Assembly (NCBI RefSeq): GCF_947507565.1
Contig: NC_089178.1
Coordinates: forward strand, 2,418,001-2,482,000
Source of the DNA: Oscarella lobularis
Lineage: Eukaryota > Porifera > Homoscleromorpha > Homosclerophorida > Oscarellidae
DNA: 64,000 bases
Reading direction: 5' to 3'
Shown here one piece after another: positions 1 to 10,420 of this stretch. The notes below the pieces were generated by a model, which ran no database searches, was not told the origin of the DNA, and worked only from the letters and a program-made list of their open reading frames with translations. The stretch's first letter is position 1, and the number at the start of each line of letters is the position of its first letter. A program made the translations under genes and the position numbers.

Positions 1-260
1 TTCCCCAATGGAATCGTTATTCAGTGGAGCAGCGCTCGCCAGTTGAAAATTCTTCGAAACGACGGAGCCAAGTGCAGCTGGAGTCGAGCCAGACGTGTCA
101 GCGCCGAGAGCGTAGACCTTCCGACGAGGTCGACCCCTAAAAAGAAATAATAAATAATCATATGTATAAACGAACCGAACCGCGCACGACCTCCCTAACC
201 GGTTAGATTCCTGTTTTTCCGGGCTAACCTCCTCTCGCTAATTTGCGGTTTTGTACCCAT
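1..260 (-). CDS. 5' end of an unidentified gene running off the left edge (partial)
   Basis: On the minus strand an ATG at 260 opens a short exon (260-229) ending at a GT donor; a TTTTTAG acceptor before 136 opens a second exon that stays open to the window edge. The two exons join in phase (AG+G gives Arg), giving a peptide that begins MGTKPQISERR and continues into an Ala/Ser-rich stretch of about 45 residues. I do not recognise it. The support is only the matching splice phase and the open frame, so it could also be chance. It is divergent from the WAP/Ig/NTR gene that starts at 618, with which it would share an upstream region of about 350 bp. Confidence 0.3.
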
Positions 261-563
261 GCCAACTATTCGAAGCGTGTGATCGCTCGTGCCAAAAAAG
301 GTGTCGCCATCTCAGTTGAACAGCTTCCGCCTCATTTTCGCAGACGGGCTTCGAACTAGTTCTTAGTCTCGTTTGTCCAATTCAGTTCCGCCGCTCTCGG
401 CTAGGGCAGGGTTTTGGCGACCACCAGATTGTTTTCATAAGCACCGCATCTCGTACTGACAGTGTACGTAGATCGGTGAGAACTTCCTCGGGCGCGGTGC
501 CAGGTGTCCAGCTTGCCAGCATGCAAACGTTGTGAAAAGCCAATTAGACCGTCGCATCCTCGC

Positions 564-569
564 TATATA
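564..569 (+). promoter_or_regulatory. TATA box upstream of the WAP/Ig/NTR gene
   Basis: The sequence CTATATAGG lies about 50 bp before the ATG at 618, leaving room for a transcription start near 595. It is the only good TATA-like element in the 350 bp between this gene and the divergent exon at the left edge. Functional role is inferred from position. Confidence 0.35.
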
Positions 570-617
570 GGTCCCATTACCGAAAGCAGACGGCACAAGA
601 AAAGTCTACGCGGGTCG

Positions 618-3055
618 ATGAGACTCCGATCCTTTCTAGTCGTTCCCTTAGCACTCCTAGCCCTGCAAGTGAAAGACGGAGGTACGCGTCTCCTCCGCGA
701 TATCCCTTCTCTTTTCTCTATCTCTTTTCGCGTAGCTAACTATGAGGTGCGTGATCGACTCTGTTTACGGAACGTGACCGTCTGCCAGCCGAACGTCGAC
801 GATTGTACGTGCCAATGCCGCGTCGTCGAGACGTGCACGACGAACGTGTCGCCGCCGCGCACGAATCGTTCGGTTTGCGTCGCCGCTCTCGTGCAAAGCG
901 GGTGCCCCGACCGTACGCGCCGTGAAAACACTTCCGCGGGAGGACCCCGATTAGGAAACGCGCTCTCGTCTTTCGTAGAATGCGGAAAGTTCTACTTTGG
1001 ATGCGAGAAATTGTCCGATCGCGAGTGCCAATGCTCGTGGGTCAAAGGATGCGCGAACGAGCAAGATTTCGATACGGCGGCCGACTGCGAAGCTCAACTG
1101 ACGCACCTAAGAGTCGGTAAAGGAATACGTAGTGCCCACTGCACGCGAACGTTGCATATACATACATACTCTGCTCTGCAAACTGCAGGTGTGTGCATGT
1201 TTTTTTGTGATCCTTTAGTCGCCAAGGAAAAATGTCCCATTCCTGTTCTCAGTCAATATCATCCGAGGCACGTTTGTTCCTCTCGTAAGCAGACGTTTTG
1301 CGAGTATAAAAGCGATTGTGATTCGAAGAGGTACGAATTTCGTCGTTAGGACCGCCCTTACACTGAATTTTTATCTTCACAGGTGCTGTTACTCTAAAAG
1401 AGGATGCAATCCAAATCCGCTCCAGTATACCACTTCAGATTCATGTCGTGAAGGTATAGATAGAAGGAGGATGGGCTATCCTAAAATTAGAGCAAATAAT
1501 GTACTAATTCATAGGTCTACCAGATGAGTATGCGAGAGATCCCTGCAAGGTTTTAGCACCTGCACGTCTTTTCTTTTATTACAATGAATGTAGGCTGTAC
1601 AATGTCGCCCGGGGTTTGTTTGCACACAAACTGCACGTCTCTGTCGAAACGGGTGGTGCACTCGTTTTCAACCCCCAGGGAAGCTGAATAAATTGTTTTG
1701 CGTGCTTGGTATGAGAGTCTACGCTGCTTTCTACCTTAGAGAAGAATAACCTTTGTTTCTCAGATCCCGATTATGATCCATGCAATGTAAGGGGAATTGA
1801 ATCAAAGACAATGGGAATAGGCATTTTATGTATTCTGTTTAGAAACGAAAATGTGCTTTGGGATGGAAGTGCAAGAATAGTCTGACACGTTTGTGCGCCT
1901 CTCCTCCTTGTGCAGCCATCTCCAATTGTGAAATTGGTACACAAAATTAGAAAGAAGAAAGTCTGTATTATTGACTCATTCCTTTAGATGTTAACTACGA
2001 TCCATGTAAGGTAACTTGTCAACAATAGATAAACAGATGGAAGACGCTCTTGAGTAACCGTAAAATTCCGTAGTTGAATCCCTGCAATCCAGGACAGCAG
2101 TGCTATGCAGTAAATGGAAGTTTATGTCTCCATGGAGCCTGCATACAAAAAGCTGCTTGCATAACAGGTCTAGTAGGTTTGAAGTGGATATAAAAAGTGG
2201 CGTTAATTGGGTAATATATTAGATCTGAAAGCAGGAAAGCCACGTTTTGTTTCTAAGATAGCGAATTACTATGAAACCGTTGCTGGTGACAGTATTGCCA
2301 TTTCTTGCCGAGTTTATGCACATCCTAAATTGGACGCGTTCACGTGGACGTATGAGAACGGTGTTGCTGCAAAGGGCCAGCAGATTAGAGAACCCATTGG
2401 TTCAAGTGGAGAATGGATTAATCGATTGGACATAAGGAATCTGACTGGGGCCAATGCGGGACATTATACGTGTTCAGCGCAAAATTATTTGGGAAAGAAC
2501 CAATTTACAATTCAACTTGTGGTACATAAAAGTAAGAAGTAAAAGGCATGTCATATTATATACTGATGAGATGAACCAACAACAGGTTGTCCCCCTTGTG
2601 TTTACCAAGATCTAAGTACAGCATTATGTAGAATGGACATTGGTAAAAAAACAATGTCTGCAATGAAACAATAGGTCACAACTGAGTTGCTCGTTTTAGT
2701 TGTTCTTGTTCGTGTTGCTGGGATTTTAAGCAACGAAAGAGCTCGCGAGCACAACTATTGGACGGAGTACAAACTGAACGTGTCTCGCATATTTCACAAT
2801 GCAGCATCACCGCAGTTTCAAATTGCCGCAAGCCAGATCATATCAGTCAAAGGCAAAGTTCCTCTCTGCAAATGCCAGAAAATGAAGCGGGGACGCCGTT
2901 ACATCATCGGCGCCAAGCTCAATCAAACAACCGGCGAACTGACCCTCTTCCCCGAAGGAGTAATCCAAAAATGGAATGAAGCTCGTCCTAGCATGAACAA
3001 CGCGGCGGCGGCAGCTGACAACGACAACGAGAACACGTGGAAACTCGCGTGCTAA
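618..3055 (+). CDS. Secreted WAP / Ig / netrin-module protein, WFIKKN-like
   Basis: The ATG at 618 begins a hydrophobic signal peptide (MRLRSFLVVPLALLALQ) that ends one exon; intron 1 runs from 680 to about 736. Exon 2 encodes a cysteine-rich N-terminal module (DCTCQC, ECQCSW). Exons near 1219-1329 and 1382-1450 together carry a WAP-like core (KSDCDSKR then CCYSKRGC). Three or four tiny exons follow, each containing a (Y/R)DPC motif. Exon 2223-2531 is a complete Ig domain (SISCRVYAH ... AGHYTCSAQN), and exons 2586-2642 plus 2700-3055 form a C-terminal NTR/netrin module (CPPCVYQ, ALCRMD, CKCQKMKRGRRY). WAP+Ig+NTR is the WFIKKN/GASP layout of secreted protease inhibitors that bind TGF-beta-family ligands; however, I see no Kunitz or follistatin domain, so ligand binding is inference. 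Exact exon limits in 1450-2070 are uncertain. Confidence 0.7.
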
Positions 3056-3134
3056 TACCAAAAAACTGCCCCCTCCTTTATTTATCCCCAAATTAACTGC
3101 TGATTCCTTATTTAATTACTAACAGCTAATCAAG

Positions 3135-3650
3135 TCAGTCAAAGCCCAGACCGGCTCCGGCAGTGTACGATTGTTTAAGAACGCGTTTCTCTTCTTCGAC
3201 GTAGTTTTTTCCGCGCGACGATTGACCGCGTTCTCGTTTTCGCTTTTCTTTCTGTCGAAACGACTCGGTCTCCCTTTCGTTTTTGGACGTCGATGTTTCT
3301 CTAACGGGCGTCGATCGTTCTTTATTGCCGTATTTGACGGGTTGCGATTTTAGAGACGACGGTGGCGGAACGGAGTTGAGTTGGAACGTTCCTGGTTCGT
3401 CTTCTTGCTTCGTTTTAAGATCGTACCAGTCGATTTCGGGGTCGGGCTTTGCGAGAAAGTCCGGGCGACCGACTGTCGCGAAGAGAGTCGATGGCGAAGG
3501 GAGTTTCCCCGAGGAGGGCCCCACCTCTTGTTTATCGACAGAAGGCGATCGTTCTCTTGCAACGCTTTTCGATGGCGTCTCCTCTTCGTCTTCCGATTCG
3601 GATTCGGACGATGAAACGGCTGCGGAAAAGAATCCGAGAGAGTCGGCCAT
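3135..3650 (-). CDS. C1orf52: C1orf52 / UPF0690-like small acidic-basic protein
   Basis: Single-exon ORF of 171 residues. It begins MADSLGFFSAAVSSSESESEDEEE, an acidic serine stretch, followed by a conserved-looking core (LFATVGRPDFLAKPDPEIDW and SVPPPSSLK) and a Lys/Arg/Glu-rich tail. The order of acidic N-terminus, the PDxLFxxVxRPxFL motif, the IDW motif, VPPP and a basic tail matches the metazoan C1orf52 (UPF0690) family, whose function is not established; the human protein is reported as RNA-binding. It lies tail-to-tail with the WAP/Ig/NTR gene (79 bp apart) and head-to-head with the C9orf78 homologue (44 bp between start codons), so its promoter must be shared with that gene. Plus-strand ORFs over the same bases are antisense shadows. 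Confidence 0.7.
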   Translation of the reverse strand: MADSLGFFSAAVSSSESESEDEEETPSKSVARERSPSVDKQEVGPSSGKLPSPSTLFATVGRPDFLAKPDPEIDWYDLKTKQEDEPGTFQLNSVPPPSSLKSQPVKYGNKERSTPVRETSTSKNERETESFRQKEKRKRERGQSSRGKNYVEEEKRVLKQSYTAGAGLGFD

Positions 3651-3694
3651 GTTTTGCGCACGTGACTGCCAATTCCCGGACAGTAGACCACTCG
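3651..3694. promoter_or_regulatory. 44-bp bidirectional promoter between C1orf52-like and C9orf78-like genes
   Basis: The start codons of two divergent, confidently identified genes lie 44 bp apart. Both 5' UTRs and the core promoter must sit in or overlap this interval or extend into coding sequence. It contains GC-rich sequence with no TATA box. Shared regulation is inference from the geometry. Confidence 0.55.
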
Positions 3695-5128
3695 ATGAAA
3701 CGAAACTACCGCAAACGACGACACAACTCGTCCTCAGAAGAAGAAGAAAAGGACGAAGACGTTCGGTGATTACAGAGAACGATTTTCCACGGGCGTATCG
3801 AATCTCTTTTCAGCCAAACGCTCGAAGAAGCGAAAGAAGTCCAGAAATATCGTCAAAGACCGAAAGGAGTTAGGTAAATGTCAACGAAGAACTAAAAAAC
3901 TATGCTCTAGCGATGAATTTAGCGCCGTGGGATTGGCACTCGGAAAGAAATACAGCAGAGAAGACGACGAAGAGGTGTTTTGTGAAGAAACGCGAATGGG
4001 ATTCCTTTATCGAAGTAGTTCTTTAGTCGGATCCTTTCAAGTTAAAAACCGGCGGTCTAGTCAAATTGAATAAAACGAGAGACAACGCCGCGTAGGATTC
4101 GGGAAAAAAAAAAATAGGGGAGAGATGTAGTAGGCGTGGTTTCTCTGCAGAAATGACGACGACGACGAGATTGGTGTGTCGCTAAAGGAGACTTTCGCTA
4201 CCGAGACCCGTCATCGGGAAGAAGATAAGCGAATGTAACGATTCTAAAAGTGCAGGCAAATGTAATATATTTTTTTTATGAAGGATGCAATATATTGACG
4301 ATCAAATGTCTAAGAAGAAAGGAGACAAAATAGCTCTCGAAAAAGAACTGAAGTCTAATGAATAATTCTAATATGTGGATATCTCTTTCTAAGGTTGGGG
4401 TTTTTTTTTATCGCAGCTCTTTTGAAGCGAAGAAAGCCGCTCTATATGCCCTTCCTGAATCGCTCAGGGTAACGAGTGAGAAAAATGAGTATAGGGATCG
4501 GTTTTTTATATCGGACGTCAAGGCGGAGAGCTCTCAACGCTCGGAAGGGATGCTGTCCAATCAGATGCTGTCGGGAATACCGGAAGTGGATCTCGGCATT
4601 GAGTGAGTTAAAAAAGAAATTTTGCTGCTGAAATCGACGTTTGTTCTGTCTCGATTTTTAGGGAGAAGTTTCGAAATATTGCTGAGACGGAACGAGCCAA
4701 GCGAAAAGCCACAGAAGAAAAATGGAGAAAGCAAGATTTTGACGAATTAATTAGTACACTGGTAGGATTAGAAAATCTTTTAGGAAGGGAGAGGGCGAGA
4801 CTCTTGTGCCGACAAATATGGCAGCTGATTTTGTCCATCACAATCGATGTATAAAGGAAATAATTAAATAATTGGATTTTCTATAGTTATTACTTTAGTC
4901 ATGAGAGAAGACGCTGTTCAGAAAAAGGGTGGAAAAAAGGAGGATAACGAAGCTGCCAAGCCAAAATTAACTGTTGGTTGTCTTGACGAGCAAAATCCTT
5001 TGGATCCCGTTGTCAAGGAGACAGCCTTGACTAACGAACGCGGACGGAGCAAGAAAATTCCAAAAGAAAAAGCAACTGATAACTACCACTTTGAAAAATT
5101 TAAAAAGAAATCAACCAAGAGATTTTAA
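3695..5128 (+). CDS. C9orf78: C9orf78 / TLS1 homologue (spliceosome-associated)
   Basis: About ten short exons. The ATG at 3695 starts MKRNYRKRRHNSSSEEEE, the basic-then-acidic start of the family. Later exons give QTLEEAKEVQKYRQRPKGV, DPFKLKTGGLV, ETRHREEDK, the near-invariant LSNQMLSGIPEVDLGIE (around 4549-4600), VPTNMAADFVHHNR, and the C-terminal KATDNYHFEKFKKK. These match human C9orf78 (related to fission yeast Tls1), a protein of the activated spliceosome, in the same order. It acts in the nucleus on splice-site choice, as known for the family. Introns of about 45-100 nt are typical for this window. The stop codon is only 52 bp before the DNAAF5 start on the same strand. Confidence 0.88.
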
Positions 5129-5180
5129 TCAAATAGATTGTCCGGGCGTTTTATACGTTTGTAGAGTCCCGCATGCGAAA

Positions 5181-8100
5181 ATGGAAACGATCGAATTGGA
5201 AGAGGCGAGAGACGACAACGATCTCGACGAACTCTTCAAGGTTCTAAATATGAGCTCGCTTGTCTCGAATTTCAACTGGGGTCTCGTTCGGCGCGGCAGA
5301 AAATCCAGAGAGACGTCAATTGCCTATCGGACGACAACCGAAGCGCGAGAAAGCGCTCTCTGGAGAAAATCCGAAAGGAAACGCTTCAGACGAGCTGTAG
5401 ATCGGCGTCGGCGGCGCAAAAACTAACCGATCGCCTTCTAAAACCTCTACTCAAAGTCGTGTCGGATCCCGTGGAAAAATGCCGCGAATTAGCTTTGAAT
5501 TTAATTCGAGAGTAAGATCTCATCCGATATTTAATTAAATTAATTAATTAACACGTGACCTTTATATAATGACGTAATATGTTCAATTCACTCGATACTT
5601 TCCAGTTTATGCGATGGATGCGTTGATGTCGTGGCGCCGTCCTTTCTTCCTTATCTTCTTCCCGTCGCAGTCGCTCGTCTTGGCATGCCGGACATCGTTG
5701 AGCCGTCCGAAGAACTGCGTCTCGTCTTTGTCTGTTTTCTTCTTCAATTTATTGAACAGTGTTCTATTCAGTCGTCTTCGTCTTCTTTGGCTGCATATTT
5801 GGACGATTTTATCAAGATACTTCAAAGAGTAATTGTTGATCCGTATCCAGAAGTAAAGAAGGTATAAATAGCAATAATATATGAAGTATTTAATTTAAAA
5901 ATTAAATAATAGTACTGTACCTACAACCTAAGCGGTAAAAGATCTCTTCTTTTTTTTTAATGAGAACGTTTTGCTAGGAGAGCTGTCGCTTGTGCATGAC
6001 TCTTGCTCCCAAAATCCCTGAAACGTTTCACATGCAAGCCGAAACGCTAGTCGTGCCACTTATTTCCACGCTGACGCACCAACGCTACAAAGTCAGAGTC
6101 ACCTGCGTGAAGGTAAGTAAAAAAAAAACTTAGACTAAGAGCGAGAGTGAGTGAAGACATAGAGGCTCGACGTCTTCTTTCTTCAGGCGATCGGTGTGGT
6201 AGGGCAATTTGGCAACGCCCAGTGCTTAGATTCCTTTCTTCCTCATTTGGCTCAACGCACCTTTGATCATTCCCCGCCCGTGCGATCTTGCTTGACGGAT
6301 ATCATTGGCCATTGGTTGCTCGATTTCCAGGACAGGTTCCTAAGAAAATGTAGATTTTTTAGCGCTATCGATTGTAATAATCGGCTTTAGATATTCGTTT
6401 CATCACAAACTCTTGCCTCTTCTTCTTAGCGGTTTCACCGATGAACTGGTCGAAATTCGACAGAAGAGTTATGATCTGATGGAACAAGTAAGAAATTTGC
6501 GCGAAAAATAGAAAGAAAAACGAGTCGTTGTTGTATAGGTCGGCCAAAAATACGCTCAAGAAAACGAAGAAGATCTAAAAGATCAGACGGATTTCTCCAA
6601 ACCCGTTAGCTCCGATTATAGCTGGGGAGGTAACTGAAGAAAAACTGAGCGCTAATCGTACTAGTACTAAAAGTTTTCGCGCTTTTAAGAATTCCCGAGG
6701 CCCTGTTTAGGCACAAGAGTTCTGCTCTATCGTTGCCTGTCAAAAATCCTTCCTGCGGCCATACGGGACATGGGCGATTGGAACGCGTCGACGCGACTCA
6801 AGGTATTGTTAAGTCACGTACGCATTCCCTGGCACGATTTCATAGCAACTTCAAAGTTTTCGCTTAATTATAGTCGCTTAGTAACGAGAAATAGATCATG
6901 CGATCATTACGCAATTAATTCTGATTAATTAGATATATATATATAATCGACTTGCCAATTGCCTTTGACTTTGGTTTTTCGTTTCAAAATAACACCAATT
7001 TTAAGTTTATAACAGATTGATTGATTGATTGATTGTGCTCGAGTGAACCCCGTTGATTTTTCTCGCACTTTGTCTAAAACGTTTACTTCTTGCTGTTGTA
7101 ACAGAAAGAGCTGCTCCACTAATATTGCGACTTGAAACGTTTACTAAACATAGGAAGAGTATGGAATCTACTGAAAAAAAATAACTTGTTAGGAAGAAAC
7201 GGTCTTTGCAAGATTTGCATTGCACCTTTTCTGCGCTTGATCTCTCTACTCCCGTCACAGTCGTTTTCTTTTCTCTTCTAGGCGATATCTTTGCTCGAAG
7301 TTCTCCTCGTTCACGCCGAAGACAACGCGACGCAGCACGCCGAAATTCTTCTCCAGAGCCTCTACAAAGCCTGTCAAGACGAAGAAGCGCCAATCGTCGA
7401 CAAAGTAAGACGAATGACTCATAAAAAGACTTACAGGAAAACGTTTCTCATTTCGTCTCGTTCAAATCCCCTAAAGGCGACGAAGTGTGCCCGTCTCCTT
7501 GGCCACTACGTCGACCCGGAAGTTCTGTGTCGACTCGTCTTACCGGCCGTTTTAACCTCGAGCGGAGCCGGAGACGGAAAAGTCAAGGCGAACGTCGCCG
7601 TATCGTCTCGCGTCTGCACCGGTTGTCTGGCGGTGCTCGGCGCTATTCTGCGCGGCACAGACACGTCGAAATTGCAAGATTCCATTATTCAGGTGTCGCG
7701 CGCGGCGTCGTCCTTTCGTCTGAGCTAGTATTTCCTTCGTCTTATCAATAATGTATCTTTTCTCACCCTCATAGGGAATCGTCGAAACTTTGATGGAACC
7801 CGAAGTGCGCTTCTCTCAGCATTCTTCCCTACTCAAGCAAATTCTATTCATTGTTCAATGTCTAATTGAAGTTCACCGAGGTCCTCAAGGTGTTGAATAC
7901 GATTTGTTTGTGCTTCTTCTCAGCCTCATCTCCTATGCGGGAAACGGCGACGAAAGCGGCGATATTCGAGATCAGGTACGCCCTAAAGGAACCCGGGAGG
8001 AGGAGGACAGGGACGGGCTACAGGGAGGGTGGTCTCATTTATGCGGGAATCTTCGACTTTGATATTCGGAACCCTAGGCCGAAAACGTCTTGGGAGGTCT

Positions 8101-9543
8101 CGCGACGTCGTTGGGCTATTCGCGATCCGATCGACTCTTTCTCCTACATTCTCGCAAACTATTGGACAATTTGAAAGTGCGAACGCGTTATCTCACCCCT
8201 CGATTTTCGATGCCTTCTCTCCTTTTTTTTTTTCCTTTAGGAACGACATCTGATTTGGATCGCTTCGTCGCCCGAGCGTCGTCTATTCGACGTTCTTCTC
8301 ACTCGCGCTCGCGACGACGAATCGCACTCGCCTCTCGTCGAGTCGCTCGACGTTTTCGAGCACGGACTCGGAGTCGAACGCGACCCAGAGACGAAGTTGA
8401 GGTCAGTACACTCGGTCTACTTTGAAAAACGCGGCCAAACAACGTCGAAGGCTTTCTCCTTTTCCTTCCTAAAAGTTTCTTCTCGCTACTATCGCGCCTA
8501 TTGGCATCGAATCGCGATCCGAATGGGGGGGCCTTGAGGCAACAAAGTCTACGAGTAATCCGCGACATGATTCTTCCCAATTGCATTTGGTCGTCAGGAA
8601 GGTACACGAGAGGATAGCTAATTTATTTCGCGTTGCTCTCGATCCTCTCTCGAAGAACGGCGGCGGCCATACGCACGGCGGCGATGACGTGCATGCGGAC
8701 GCTAATTCAAAGCGGCAATGTCGAAGCGAACGTCATAAGACCGATAGAAAATGTTTTATTCGCTCAGGTGCGCGCTCAACGCTTTCGACGAACTCGATTC
8801 GCTCGCGACGGTTCGCCGTTTTAGGTCCTGTCCTGTCTCGACGACACGAATTTGTCGACGCGTTCCGTTTCCTGCAAAGTCCTACAACAAATATTGACGT
8901 TGTTTAAAGGCGAAATAGACGGTAATGCGGGCAGCCGTCGCCGGCGTCTTCCCCGACGCAAATTCGATTTATTTTATCTTAGTCGATCGCTTGAATCAAC
9001 TCTACGTCGATCTTTTGAAGCGTATGGACGACAGCAGTAACGACGTTCGACTATCTACGACGGAAACCCTGATCGCTTACTTCGAGTTTGTTGAGGGCCC
9101 GGGAGGGGGAGATAAAATGATGGTGAAATGACGGGGCGCGATGCTAGGTGTTTTCCGCTCGACCGATACGATCGGACTCTGTACAGGGCACACGTCGAAG
9201 CGATCTATAAGGGTCTACTCGTGCATCTCGACGATCCGGCATCCGATATTCAGGTAAATCGTGCGTCGCGGGAAAGCCGGAAGTTGCACGATTTGCGCCG
9301 GGTAGGAAGCCGTTCTCCGAGCCCTGAAGGCGTCGGCGCGCCTTTGGCCCGAGAAGTTGAAAGAGCAGCTCGATCTCGTTCGTCACAAGCATCGGATGGA
9401 TGAGTAAGACGTTCGACTTCCTGTTTCCAACTGTTTACCGGTTCTTTTTTTTCCCACCCCCTCCTTCTCCACACAATCCCCTCCCCAGTTACTGCGACGA
9501 TTTAGGAGCGTGGTTAGACCGACTCCTGATTGACGGTGTGTGA
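5181..9543 (+). CDS. DNAAF5: Dynein axonemal assembly factor 5 (HEAT-repeat protein)
   Basis: About 16 exons encode an all-helical HEAT-repeat protein. The start at 5181 gives METIELEEARDDNDLDELF; the next exons give KIQRDVNCLSDDNRSARKR, LKVVSDPVEKCRELALNLI and LPYLLPVAVARLGMPDIVEPSEE. Later blocks include KVRVTCVKAIGVVGQFG, SPPVRSCLTDIIGHWLLD, SWGGIPRPCLGTRVLLYRC, LEVLLVHAEDNATQHAEILL and the C-terminal DYCDDLGAWLDRLLIDGV. The order and sequence match DNAAF5 (HEATR2), a cytoplasmic factor needed to preassemble axonemal dynein arms in animals with motile cilia. Several internal stretches look like frame breaks but resolve with short GT..AG introns. The final exon starts near 9489. A cilium role fits a flagellated-cell animal such as a sponge, which is inference. 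Confidence 0.9.
7016..7035. repeat. GATT tetranucleotide repeat in a DNAAF5 intron
   Basis: About five units of TTGA/GATT lie in a DNAAF5 intron of about 500 bp, close to an ATATATATATA run at 6930-6942. Simple microsatellites without other features. Confidence 0.7.
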
Positions 9544-10420
9544 AGATACTATATATATAACTGCTGCAAGGAAGAAGGGGTGCGGTATACGTATGTCAGT
9601 CGAGACGCACTTCGTCTCGTTTTACTTCCTGCTTGTAACACGTGAGACCGGTGGGGTTCGAGGTTTGCGGCATTCCGTCACGTCTGGTCTCGTTTTGGAG
9701 CGTGAATTTTCCTGTTTCGCCGATTTCACATTCCGATGATCATTACTCTCGAAAGGGGCGTGACTGCGTTCCCCCTTTCGGCCGAGCAATCAAGATTGTC
9801 GGGTGTTTATAGAAAAACCCGCACGCCTGTCAATCATCCTCATAGTCATTGCGCGTCTGGCCTAGTCCGGTCACGATCTTCCGATTTACGATAAACCTCA
9901 ACTCCTGCGAACATAACGCGTTCTTCGATTTGGAGACCACGTGCATTCGATTGCAATCGTGAAAGTAAGGACGTTACGCGACGCGCAGGCGAATGCGACC
10001 GGGCTTTACTTCGACGAACGCGACGACGATAATTCCGCGCGCTAGAGAAGGAATTCGCCGCGACTCGCGGCTCGTCGAGACGATCGTGCTCGAAGCCGAA
10101 TGCCGAATATAGCGAACGGCCAATGCATGCGTTAGCCGAGTGGCCTACGGAGGCGTTTCGCGTTTGCGATGTGATCTAATATGCGTAATCGAGTTCCCTT
10201 ACGCAAACGAACACCCGCGGTCAAGCAGTCTTTCTTTTTTTTTCTTTTTGAAGGAGGACTCCGTTGAACGACCGACGAAATGAATGAGAATCAAAGCGTT
10301 TCGTCGCGAAGGGTTCGTGCACATGTTTTTTTTCTCTGTTGACATAAAGAAGCGAGAAAGAAATTTCGTTTTTCACACCAGAGCTACAGAATTTCCTTCG
10401 ATCTCATCAAGCACGCACTG
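9544..10420. other. Intergenic region upstream of the first PRDM6-like gene
   Basis: No convincing coding exon. It contains a TATAGAAA-like stretch near 9810, a poly-T run near 10231-10250 and many CGA/CGC-rich segments, consistent with a regulatory region for the PRDM6-like gene. A plus-strand ORF at 9530-9739 has no splice support or recognisable product. This is one of the largest intergenic spaces in an otherwise tightly packed window, as is usual for developmental regulators. Confidence 0.5.
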
